A stretch of 64,000 nucleotides of DNA from Spongospora subterranea f. sp. subterranea (Eukaryota; Endomyxa: Phytomyxea; Phytomyxea; Plasmodiophorida), in contig JAUGWO010000060.1 in NCBI GenBank assembly GCA_049724395.1, positions 62,001 to 126,000 of the forward strand, written 5' to 3'. How positions within the stretch are numbered: position 1 is the first letter of the stretch; the number at the start of each line of letters is the position of its first letter. Positions 11,701 through 21,810 of this stretch are shown here, piece after piece. A program made the position numbers and the translations under genes. The notes below the pieces were generated by a model that did not search any database, was not told the DNA's origin, and worked only from the letters and a program-made list of their open reading frames with translations.

Positions 11701-14700
11701 AAGTATACGTGAGAATCCAAAGCGGATTGCGAAAAATGGCAGAAGAAATCGACCCAAATCAACACCAGCTGACAATCGTAACAAGGTGGGTCTGTCTATG
11801 AACAGACTAGCTCTATCGAGTTATTCAACGACCAAGCGGCGATTGTGGACAAGTCCATCAGAACTTTGGTACCCAGCTCTATGACCAGCTATGAACGTAG
11901 CGAACAAAACCGGCCTATAAATGATTCTGGTCACATTGCAGAGAGCAACGATGCAGAAAATGAATTTGATGGTAAAACACACAACACCATGGCATGCAAT
12001 TCCACTGATAGCATTACAGATAGCATCATGCCAGAAGATCTCGCTCTTAATGCCCATAGCAACCTGGCGAAAGTCCCCTTTAATCGCACCGCAGACAATA
12101 TCATAGTCGAAGATCCCTCGGATCGCAAAGCAGGCAGCAACATGGCAGAATGTCTTTCTGATTGCACCGCAGACAATGTTATGGCCGAAGATCCCTCGGA
12201 TCGCAAAGCAGACAGCAAGATTGCAGAAGATTCCTCTGATTCCACCGCAGACAATATCATGGCTGAAGTTCCTTCTGATTGGACCGCAGACAACATCATG
12301 GCTCAAGATCCCTCTGATCGCAAGGCAGAGAACAGCATCGCAGAAGATCCCTCTGATCGCAGGCAGAGAACAGCATCGCAGAAGATCCCTCTGATCGCAA
12401 CGCAGACAACATCATGGCTCAAAATCTCTCCGATCGCACCGCAGACAACATGATGGCAGAAGATCCGTTTGATCGCAACGCAGAGAACATCAAGGCAGAA
12501 GTTTTCTCTGATCGCAACGCAAACAACATCATGGCAGAAGATCCCTCTGATCGTGATCGCGACGCAGAAAGCATAATGACAGAAGGTCCATTTCGTCGCG
12601 CCGTTCTCAACACCACGGCAGAAGATCCCCCTTGCGGCACCGTAGACAACGTCGTGGCAGAAGATCCGTTTGCCGTAGACAACATCGCATTGCAGACAAC
12701 ATCATGGCAGAAGATCCCTCTGATCGCACCGCAGACAACATCATGGCAGAAGATCCCTCTGATCGCACGCAGCAGGCAAATTCCCTCATGCACCGCAGAA
12801 TGGCAGATCCCTCTGGTTGTACCGTAGACAACATCGCAGAAGATCCTTCTGGTCGCATGTAGCAGCATGGCAGAAGATCCCTCTGATTGTACCGTAGACA
12901 ACATCATGGCAGAAGATCCTTCTGGTCGCAGAAGGTCCCTGTGGTCGCACCGTTCACAACATCACGGCAGAAGTTCCCTCTGATCGCACCGCAAAGAACA
13001 TCATGGCAGAAGATCCCTCTGGTCGCACCGCAGACAACAATATGGCAGAAAATTCCTCTGGTCGCACCGCAGACAACCTTATGGCAGAAGATCCCTCTGG
13101 TTGTACCGTAGACAACATCATGGCAGAAGATCCTTCTGGTCGCACCGTAGACAACAGCATGGCAGAAGATCTCTCTGATTGTACCGTAGACAACATCATG
13201 GCAGAAGGTCCCTCTGGTCGCACCGCAGACAACAATATGGCAGAAAATCCCTCTGGTCGCACCGCAGACAACATCATAGCCGAAGGTCCTTCTGGTCGCA
13301 CCGTCCGTCATGGCAGATGGTCCCTCTGTCGCACCGTAGACAACATCATAGCAGATGGTCCCTCTGGCCGCACCGTAGACAACATCATGGCAGATGATCC
13401 CTCTGATCGCACCGCAGACACCATCTTTTCAGATGGTCCCTCTGGCCGCACCGCAGACAACATCATAGCAGAAGACAACGATTTCTCTGATCCAACCGCC
13501 GACAACATCATGGCAGAAGGTCCCTCTGGTCGCACCGTAGGCAACATCATGGCAGATGATCCCTCTGGTTGTACCGTAGACAACATGATGGCAAAAGATC
13601 CCTCTGGTCGGGCCAGTGACAACATCATTGCAGATGCCGACATCAATCTGGGAAGAGGTCCCTCTCATCGCACCATAGACACCTACCTGACAGGAGATCC
13701 TTCAGATCACAACGCAGACACCAGTATGGCAGAACATCCTTCTGATCACACTTCAGATACCAACCTGACAGAAGATGATCGCAACACAGACACCAACTTG
13801 GCAGAAGTTCACTCTCATCGCCACGCAGACACCAACCTGGCAGAAGTTCCCTCTGATCTCCTTGCAGACTGCAATTTGACAGAATATTTTTCAGATCGGC
13901 ATGCAGACAGAAACCTGTCAGAAGATCCCTCTGATCATAACTCAGAAACCAACCTGGCAGAATGTCTTCCTGACCGCAACTTAGATAACAGTATGGCAGA
14001 ATATCCTTCTGATCACATTGCAGACACCAACATGACAGAATATTCTTCTGATTGCAATTCTCTTACCAACAATATGGCAGAAGATTCTTTGAATGATGGT
14101 GCGGTTACACATTTGCCAGAAGGTTCTGTAGGTGATCAGGGTTTTTGCGACGATTCAGACAATGAGGTGATATCCAAGATGGTACGTTCAAATATGGGTC
14201 CAGGTGAGAATGATAATCAACCTGTGGGGTCCCCGATTGAGTTACCAACAACCCGACGGAATCAACGTCAGCGTCGTGTCAAATCCATTGAAGCTAGTTC
14301 CTTCAACATAAGACAGCGGCCGTCGGAGCAATCTGAAAACCAATCTCATAATGAACGCATGCCTAATGTTCGGCGGCGGTCTCGCACGCTGGATGCATCG
14401 GATGTTGAACCGAAAATTCAGCCTTACCGGCGCAAAAGGCCCAAAGATTTACTCTCTGAAGAGCCACGCCATCTTGGCAAACTCTCCAAAGCGTCGCCTT
14501 TTGATGGAAATGCATTTTCTCAGGCGTTGGCACAAGACGGCGTTATATTTGTGTCGAGAAGACAGCGACCCGTTAATTGCACAGATTGTGATAAGGCCTA
14601 CAAATCAATGGAAACTGCCCGAAGCCATTTCTATTATACACATGCGATTCGGTTTTCTGTGGAACGTCTAATGGTGTTCCCTCGCAATAAGCACCCTTTG

Positions 14701-15207
14701 CCTTTGCAGTGCGAAATGGTTCTACAGCACATCGCTCGATGTTGGGCGAAGAATGGACGCAATGTCGAGACAGGATTGAGGCGTCTAAGAGCTGAGTGGC
14801 GCCGAGCTATTTCACATTCCAATGCGATTGCCTTTGAGGGAAGCGACAACGACGTCGTTCTTCGGGAGACGTTTTTGATTGAGGCTATACAAAAAGACTT
14901 GGACTTAGTCATCGAGGAAACGGATATTGGCGATATCAGGAACACCTGCTTTACTTGGTTAAACACAGCTCAGTGTTGGCTATCGCTGGTTAAAGATCGC
15001 ATTGTCGAAGTGATGGCGCTGCCGTATTGCCACTACTTCAAGGATAATCTTCGCTGGATTCTGGGACCTCAAAAGTGTTCCATGTTTATTTTGGAATTAC
15101 TGTGGTATAGAATCCGGCAACTGGATCCTTCCGAGATTCTGTTTCAGACATCTGAAAACGCTCGAACCAGTCGCGCCAAGTTCAGGGAGCTCGTTGCGAA
15201 ATTGTAA
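8740..15207 (+). CDS. giant tandem-repeat protein gene (13-residue repeats) with C-terminal C2H2 domain; frame broken or spliced at several places
   Basis: Unrecognised family. The locus holds about ninety copies, by my estimate, of a 39-nt unit coding for variants of DPSDRTADNIMAE. They lie in three blocks: about 9421–10290, 10850–11540 and 12090–14060. Before each block lies a copy of a non-repeat module rich in basic residues (near 8956, 10331 and 11577; contains KRCRRRSTII and SIELLTPTNVF). Coding-like frame changes at least six times between 8985 and 13003. Either small introns or indels must be involved, so this may be one spliced gene, several genes or a decaying gene. The last stretch, 13003–15207, is open for 734 codons: acidic repeats, then a basic linker, then a unique domain with one C2H2 finger (CTDCDKAYKSMETARSHFYY then TH) and about 190 helical residues ending LVAKL. 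The repeats become more divergent toward the 3' end. No signal peptide or membrane segment is seen. A poly(A)-like signal follows the stop. Confidence 0.6.
8956..9404 (+). repeat. spacer module copy 1 of the repeat gene
   Basis: First of three long similar modules. It starts ATGGCAGTAGG at 8956 and runs through the SSIELLTPTNVF and NDSFHIAESNDAENQF segments. It differs from copies 2 and 3 by one extra base in an A-run near 9368, which moves the frame. Confidence 0.75.
9421..10290 (+). repeat. 39-nt tandem repeat block 1
   Basis: About 22 units coding for ADNIMAEDPSDRT-like peptides. The unit has few stops in other frames, so one alternative sense frame (PLIAPQTTSWQKI-like) and antisense frames also stay open for long distances. 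Confidence 0.9.
10331..10850 (+). repeat. spacer module copy 2 of the repeat gene
   Basis: Second copy of the basic spacer, 1,375 bp after copy 1, in frame with blocks 1 and 2. Contains RRRPAVIATVNSKPDCEERG and IRENPKRIAKNGRRNRPK. Confidence 0.8.
10851..11540 (+). repeat. 39-nt tandem repeat block 2
   Basis: About 18 units, more variable than block 1, including shortened units. The coding-like frame changes within it near 11330. Confidence 0.85.
11577..12090 (+). repeat. spacer module copy 3 of the repeat gene
   Basis: Third spacer copy, 1,246 bp after copy 2. It lacks a short stretch present in copies 1 and 2 (the LLTPTNVF region is shortened near 11785–11830), and the frame changes there. 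Confidence 0.8.
12091..14060 (+). repeat. 39-nt tandem repeat block 3
   Basis: About 50 units. The 12326–12400 part shows a recent local duplication. From about 13600 the units diverge (HADTNLAEVPSD-like) and lead into the unique C-terminal domain. Confidence 0.9.
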
Positions 15208-15217
15208 AAAACAACTT

Positions 15218-15223
15218 AATAAA
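15218..15223 (+). promoter_or_regulatory. putative poly(A) signal of the repeat gene
   Basis: AATAAA eleven bases after the TAA stop at 15207. Confidence 0.45.
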
Positions 15224-17273
15224 CTTACAGAGACTTTCATTATCTCATCTCGGCTTTTATTTTCGCAATCAAAACGCTTCAACTAAATATTAGCTCAAGA
15301 CCTAGCGATCGAATGGAGATTCCTGATGGGATGGACTTGTTGCAAATGCTGTGTACCAGCATATGTGCTGCCACCATGGTAAAACAAGCAAACGGCCATC
15401 ACAAATGCCTTCATCGTCAAATCGTTGATGCAGCTCGTCCATTTTGAGATTTGCAGAGAGATGAAGACCCGATTGAACTGCCTCGAACAGGTCAGCACCA
15501 TCATTGTCGACCGCATTCTGTTAGTGCAAAACAGTTCAGAGCGCTTCGAGGAACCGTGACGACATTTGACCAACGACGACGACGACGACGAGCAACCATT
15601 TGCTCAAAGTTTGCCCAAAAGAACGTTCAGCAATCGGAACGTGCTCGCCTGGCGGCAATCAAGGTTGGGTAGGGATTTCTATGGGATTTTCATTGATTTA
15701 TGTTTGAAAGGAATATTCCCTCAAAAACTTCGTCAAAGAGCGACCGCTCTCAACACACCACTGCTCCTTTGTCGTCGTTGTCTCGGAGGAGGAATTTGCA
15801 GATCGATGTGGGTCAGCGGGCAGATTGAATGAAGGATAGCATCGGGTTCCGGAATCGTTTCGGGCAGTTTTCTGAGATCATACATTAGGGTTGTTATCGT
15901 TGCTTGACAAGGCCACCGATCAGGGTATTCTCTCGCATGTATCTCCCCTGCCCCCCGTCCGAATAGCCCTCAGTTGCAACGCCGCTTGAGAAACGACTCA
16001 AAGAGTCGGATTGTACGACCGATGATGATGGTTGAACCCCCTGGCCCCCATATTGCGAGAAAAACAACTTTGTTCCATATTTGTACTCCGGCCTCGAAAC
16101 CTGCCGATATGAATCAGGCCTGACACATAAAGGTTCCGCTTTGCTTTGACAAAGAAAAAAACGTACAATCTAACACCAAGTACGCAAAGGCAAGCGCCCT
16201 CCAGCTACGACAGCCGTTGAAAAGTGTCGACTGGATCGCCCGGAGGAATGTAATTTTGATCCTCAGTCAATTTCATGTGAAAGCATTCGGAGATGGTTGG
16301 GAGTTCAGTTACGCAAGGCTTTCCGAGACGAGCACTTTTTTTGTGAAGTCCACGCTGGGCCAGGAGAAGTTATCACCATGTACAGGTGGATTGGTTTGAT
16401 GCCAGAATATTGATGAAAATCGCCAAGAATCAAAACTCAGCAATTGTTTTCGGAGGGTGGCTGTTTCGAATAATGTTTAAGGAAAAACCCAACCATTTAG
16501 CCCAGGCCCAGGAGCCGTCTGTGTGTCTTCCCGCCTCAAATACATTGATCACGACGCTTTGTCAGTCGTTTGTGACGCCGATGAAGGGCTTATGGACATC
16601 ATGCCATCAACACGGCCGTTTCATGGCGTGCCCAGAGCTGGAAAAACGACGGGGCCGTATCAGTTGATCAATCATGGAGAGCAACGTCTCGTCAAACAGC
16701 GACATACATCATTGATCAGAAAAACGCAAGGAACAACTACTGTAAATGCTGATCTTGACAAAATATCCACCTTCTTACTAATCAACGTCTCTCATCAATG
16801 CTAATTCATATGCCCCAAAAACACTGTTGAGCTTGTACATGCTGGGAGTTGCTTGCAGGCGTGTTCAGTTGACGGTAGGATTCACATTCAATGCGCCTTT
16901 TGCTCTGAACAAAAACGATCGGTGTCAAATGGCTAACCCCAGATTGCCTGCCTGTGAAAGCTTATTAGGATCCCGTCGGCCAGATCTGTCCACGAATTTC
17001 CCCAACACCATATCAAGTACTCAGACTTAACTTCATTTTCACCATCAATTTGTTGGAACGTCGAGTTTAAACCTTACCGGCAGAGGTCTGCGCTGACGCC
17101 AGCGTCGTGGGCGTCAGTAAAACAGAACGGTCGGGAGCGATATCCATGGGCGCCGTGCCTGTAGATATTTTTTCCAATGTTTCAGAGGACATTGACGGGG
17201 ATCTTGTTCCTCTAAAACGGTACAGTCGCGATCTTGCCCCTGGATCACGTACGAGGACAACGACAGCCATCAG
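15224..17273. other. gene-poor region
   Basis: About 2 kb without a recognisable gene. It holds a short GAC microsatellite near 15571–15592 and several overlapping open frames without domain content (for example 16386–16804 plus, 15295–15573 minus). The frame 17107–17273 just upstream of the PH gene could be an earlier exon of it. Confidence 0.35.
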
Positions 17274-17990
17274 ATGGCGACCCGCCGTGAGGGCGTTGTC
17301 TCAGTCCGATCCGGCAAAGGTCCTATGCGACGTTGGTCCAAGCGCCTGATCGTGCTGACTAGGGAGAACGTCATCATCTATGGAACTGGGAAATCGCCAT
17401 CGCTTCACGATATCGCCCCCATTTCACGAATATCCTCGTGTATGGTTTGCGACGAGGTCGGCGCCGACGACCAATTCGAGGTCGTCTACGTACGCAATTG
17501 GAAACCTTGTAAAAGGAAGACGTTGCGGATCCAATGCGATTCGGCTCAAAGGGCTCAGGCCTGGGTTGACGCCATCAACAGCATGTTCTCACCACGCCGT
17601 CAATCCGATTCCGTCGACGCCAGTACGCTGGCGACGGCGACACGACAGTCCAGGAAGCGCTTCTCCCTCCCGTCCATCGTGGCCGAGTTCGGCGATCGGG
17701 TCGATTCAACTCAGCGGATCAAGTGACGACTGATTCATTGCGTGTTTTGGGGGGTTCTGACGTCGTTGATCAGGTCGCTGCAAATGCACCAGAGCGCTGG
17801 TCTTGGGTCGTCGTCTCCTCTGACGCCTCGCAGTATGAGCGCCAGCAGTGCTTTCCCTTCAACGCGAACGATGTCAAGCGGGCCATCCACTCCCCGCCTT
17901 GGCCATCACGCCCGTCTGCAATCCACAACAACCAGCCGCGGTCCAAACGATAGCATGAATTCCGAGTTCAGGTCGGATTCGAGTTGGCGA
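17274..17990 (+). CDS. PH-domain protein with Ser-rich tail
   Basis: The first exon (17274–17722) encodes a PH domain of about 110 residues starting almost at the N-terminus: EGVVSVRSGKGPMRRWSKR, then LIVLTRENVIIYG, ending in the typical helix AQRAQAWVDAINSMF. It would bind phosphoinositides or protein partners at membranes. A 51-nt intron (17723–17773) joins in frame to a Ser/Thr/Pro-rich tail (SAGLGSSSPLTPRSMSAS). The 3' end is unclear: the tail frame runs on to a stop near 18134, but it overlaps the start of the next coding-like frame at 17993. It may end earlier, or be spliced into the following gene. The start is the ATG directly before the domain. Confidence 0.6.
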
Positions 17991-17992
17991 GG

Positions 17993-20574
17993 ATGCGTTT
18001 GCTACCCGGCGCTGATGGTTGTGAGTTTTATAGGGAGAAGCTACTGCAACTTGTGGGAGACATCGGAGGAGTTGAGGCGCAGCTATTGGTTCAGTTGCTC
18101 GGCAATGATCAGGCGATTTTGGCGAAACTCTTAGAACAGGCGGATCGTCTGAAACCGGAAGAGGAACCGTTAGTTCATATTACTTCCACGTCATTTTCAA
18201 GGATTCACCCACTTCTGAGTTTCCAGCGCTGTTCCAGCCAGAATAGTTTTCTAAATCCAATGTTTATGTCGTTTCGGGTTTACAGTGTTTTCCTCTTCAT
18301 ATTTCCGGGTTTTGAATACTTTTGATCGCAATTCAGTTCAAGATTATACCCGAAACGTGCTCATCGATTTCCCCAGTAAAGTTATCGAGTCGACATGTTT
18401 GATGATTGTCAGCCAATGCTTTGGTGAATGTGGAAATGCGCAGGAAAAATGGGATCCAAGGCGAAATCAACTCAACAATGAAATATCTGTTGGCCGATCC
18501 TCGGTTTGAGTCAACGCTGGAGCTGGTACCGAAAGAGGAAAACGCACATGCGTCAGCGCTTTCGGTTCAAATCAAATGGCGTCTGGTCAAAGGAAAGGTT
18601 GTCGTCAGCACCGATGACCAACTGGGTGAGGAAAGTTAAATCGTGCTTTGCATGTAGATGGGCGCTCGCGATAAATTTTCGACCTTCTTGGAGAACTTCC
18701 TTCGTGGCGAGCGGTTCAGTGAACCTGTCGCTCAAGCCGTCATGTTGTGCTTGAAAGGCCCTAGAACTGCTAAGTTTCCCAAGGCAATCTTAGCCACAAT
18801 CAATTCACTCGTTTTTTGTAAAACTCAAAAGAGCGTTGGACGGTCTCCGCTTTGGGATGCCCGATCAGTTTCTGGACATTGACCATAAAGATAGTTCAAA
18901 ACATTAATTGACGTTGTTGGGACAGTTGCTTAGATATCCACACGTTTGGAAGGGTTTATTGCTGGCAACGGTTCATGCCCCGCCATCGGTCAAGAACAGC
19001 GTCTTTCGGGAGTTGACTTGGCTGTTATTGGATGAACCGTAATGCTTAAATCCCACTCATCGCAAACAATCGAGCTGAATATCTGCACAGAACAAATGCG
19101 CAAACGCTGATTTTGCAACCAAACTGGTTGGATTGGTTATTGCAGCCTGTGATATTCGAAAACTCTAATGCGTCTCAGCGAGATGAGCATATGCATGTAA
19201 ACAGGAATCGAATAACAACGGGTCATAATGGTCATCTCATACCGATTGTGCATTTTCAGCTGCGAATGCACCTAGTGGTGCTACTGCATTTCGATCTCCT
19301 GTCGACGCTAAACCATTTTGAAGACATGCTGAAAGACACAATGTCGTATTTCTTCAGTTGGGGTGCCCCAGGGAGAACGGCTGCAATTGTGTTCCTTGAA
19401 TGTTTGGTCTCGAAACTGACCAGACAGCGCCAGATATTTCCAATGAGCCAGGCAGATGTTCATATTGAGTAATATTTTTTTCAACAACTGCAGTTGACGA
19501 TCATGGTTCTAATAACCACATCACTCCCTTTATTAGAAGCCTGTCGCAGCTGTTCGAGATGATAGTCTCGTTCACGTTCACGACGTTCGATTGGGTGACG
19601 TGCAGGGTTGAGAAGCAAGAACGAGCTCCATCAACCTACTGGGATTACCGATTATTAACGGAGTTGCCATTAGCTGGAGCTCGCCAGATCGGACCAGACA
19701 TCGAAAGCGTCGATCTAATCGACGCGGCCTACTCGCTGCTGATTGCGTTGGGGTTCACAAACGAAGACGAATCTGTCTTGCTCCAAGGAGTTGGGTATGG
19801 AAAGGATAAGGCAGCATTATCAGCATATATCGCATGGAAAGAATTCTTCAGAGACTCGCTTCTTTTTTTAACAGTACTATCTTGTGAGCTGCCCCGCTTT
19901 AACCGAATTCTCTTTCTGAAACTTATCCGACCTGAAATTTATAGCAAGAGAATCATCCCTCAGTCTAGAAAATCACATCCAGCCTCAAACTAAATCGTTT
20001 TTGATGGCATCGTCCTCTGGCAAGCGAATTGAAGTTTGTGCTCAATGTGTAATCGTACCTCAGGACCTAGACTGTAAGAGCGGTTCATTGTCAACATTGT
20101 GACATTTCCTAACCCTTGCTCACGATTCTAGACGACAATCACAACACGGACGTGAAGCTTCTCTATCACCTTCTGCACAGACGCAACTGTCAGTTTGACA
20201 CCTTGGACAAAGCGACCGTTGCACTTCAGAATTATCTAAAGCCGGAATTTTCTGCCGCTGCTTTGATCGACGGGTTGATTCTCTTGCATATAGCGTCAAG
20301 AACACAGCTGGCACAATCAATTGCTATTCTTCTTCTGGTGGTTAATGGCATAATGTCAGTGGAGTGGAAACCAACGGCATTTGGCAGCTCTCCCAACCAG
20401 GTCTACCGCTTTGTTAACGAAGACGCCGCTCTACAGGACGCCCCGAAAAAATCGGAAAATCCATCTCCCAAGGACGCCCACCACGACGTCGACAACGACA
20501 CCGTTCACGATGAGAAATTAGAAGATGCTATTTTCAGAATAGCGATAAATATAGACGACAATACCAGTAAATAA
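17993..20574 (+). CDS. large multi-exon helical protein, family not recognised
   Basis: A run of coding-like exons on the plus strand. Segments are leucine-rich and helical, as in HEAT/armadillo-type scaffolds: REKLLQLVGDIGGVEAQLLV (about 18030), KFSTFLENFLRGERFSEPVA (18670), LLRYPHVWKGLLLATVHAPP (about 18920), WLDWLLQPVIFENSN (19120), VDLIDAAYSLLIALGFTNED (19700), and VKLLYHLLHRRNCQFDTLDK (20150). The last exon ends in an acidic tail with stop at 20574. Exons are separated by short introns whose exact limits I could not all fix. I cannot name the family. Symplekin-like and NELF-like scaffolds were considered on general character only. It lies between the PH gene and the mitochondrial membrane-protein gene, same strand. 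Confidence 0.5.
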
Positions 20575-20825
20575 AACAAAATATGAAACCAAAAACCCCA
20601 ATGGGACCTGAGAGCGATTACGAATATTGAGAGGCAATTAACAAATGAGGTTTAGAACATAACTATCATATGGATTTATCGGATCACGCCCGTGGGTAAC
20701 GCAACGTAACGCATGTGTAACCGCCTCACAGTTCTCCAGTCGCTACCCCACTGTTGAGAGTGCATGACCCGTAACCGTATAACACCTACAGGGTAGCGCG
20801 ACCGTTCACCGTAGTCCACGTTGAC

Positions 20826-21710
20826 ATGAATCGGTTTTGCTCGCTCGCCTCATACCCTATTCCTGGATGGGCGTCGTCCGTCAGCAGCCGAATTGGGCGT
20901 CGTATCCCAATTCGGCGTCCATCTCCCTGCAATGTCGGGCCCGTATTTTATACAAGATGGTCGGCCAAAAACCGAGGCTTCTATTCGCCGCTTTCGTCTT
21001 CTAAGCTTTCTACCAGCGTTTTGAGTTCTTTCAAAATTACGAGTCCTGTTAAAATCACTTGTACGTCTATCAGTAATAGCCTGCACAGGCGCTGCGTCCA
21101 TACTAATCCTCGGAATTGGAAGTTTGACGAAATCATTAAGTCATTGTCGAAAAGGACAGGATTAAATGGAATGCATTTGACTGGTGGGGTGTGCGTTTTT
21201 TTTATTGGCTATATTGTCTATACGATTGGAATTGTAAATTGTGTAATGGCCGCATTAGCGATATATATATGGCGACACCTTAGTCACACGTTGTCGCCTC
21301 CAAGTCACCGACCTCTTCGGCAGAAAACTTCAACATTGGAGGGCCTTTTCCAACAGTTTGTTGGCTCATCGTTGAAGGACCCTTATTCTGCTTTCTCTGC
21401 TGTGCATCAGGAGCTTCAAGCAAACGGAGAACTTCGCAAACATATGGGTTCGCAAGTTGAAATATCATCGCCATCCAGTATCGTCTCAAACTCAAGCGGG
21501 AGTATCACCACGATTGAGATTGAACTAAATGTTCGGGGACCGCGAAGTTCGGGTATAGTATATGCCAAAGCAAGTACGTCTCAGGATAATGAGTGGGTTA
21601 TTGGGCAATTAAACCTTCAAACTCACAACGGGCGGGTTATCAATCTTCTCTGCCCCCATGATTCCTCGTTCATTGACGTTGAAGGACATGAAGTGACTAA
21701 AAAGAACTAA
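20826..21710 (+). CDS. probable mitochondrial inner-membrane protein, Coa1/Tim21-like
   Basis: Single uninterrupted frame of 294 codons from ATG 20826. The first ~95 residues are rich in Arg, Ser and Thr and nearly free of acids, as in a mitochondrial presequence. A hydrophobic stretch of about 35 residues (GGVCVFFIGYIVYTIGIVN and following) gives one or two membrane spans. The soluble C-terminal part has the layout of the Coa1/Tim21-type domain: an AFSAVHQELQANGELRKHMG helix, a strand pair, GPRSSGIVYAKAS, and EWVIGQLNLQTHNGRVINL. Members assist cytochrome oxidase assembly or inner-membrane import. Similarity is judged by pattern only. The upstream 250 bp carries several GTAACG-type words. 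Confidence 0.55.
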   Translation: MNRFCSLASYPIPGWASSVSSRIGRRIPIRRPSPCNVGPVFYTRWSAKNRGFYSPLSSSKLSTSVLSSFKITSPVKITCTSISNSLHRRCVHTNPRNWKFDEIIKSLSKRTGLNGMHLTGGVCVFFIGYIVYTIGIVNCVMAALAIYIWRHLSHTLSPPSHRPLRQKTSTLEGLFQQFVGSSLKDPYSAFSAVHQELQANGELRKHMGSQVEISSPSSIVSNSSGSITTIEIELNVRGPRSSGIVYAKASTSQDNEWVIGQLNLQTHNGRVINLLCPHDSSFIDVEGHEVTKKN

Positions 21711-21810
21711 CAGTTCAACCTATGTTATCTCTCACCGCTGTCAGGTTGCCGCTTGACCTATGTTAACGACATAAATTTGATCTCACATCACAGCAAGGTC
21801 AGATTGAGAG

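Noticed and set aside
9408-13668. Long antisense frames through the repeat array as separate genes
   Set aside because: They follow from the near stop-free 39-nt unit; the plus frame alone continues into a unique conserved-looking domain.
9421-14060. CRISPR-like array
   Set aside because: Units are contiguous coding repeats without unique spacers, in a eukaryotic gene context.
15571-15592. GAC microsatellite as a coding poly-Asp tract
   Set aside because: The surrounding frame is short and has no other coding signs.
17993-20574. Naming the helical gene as symplekin or NELF-B
   Set aside because: Only general leucine-rich helical character is shared; no diagnostic motif could be aligned by eye.
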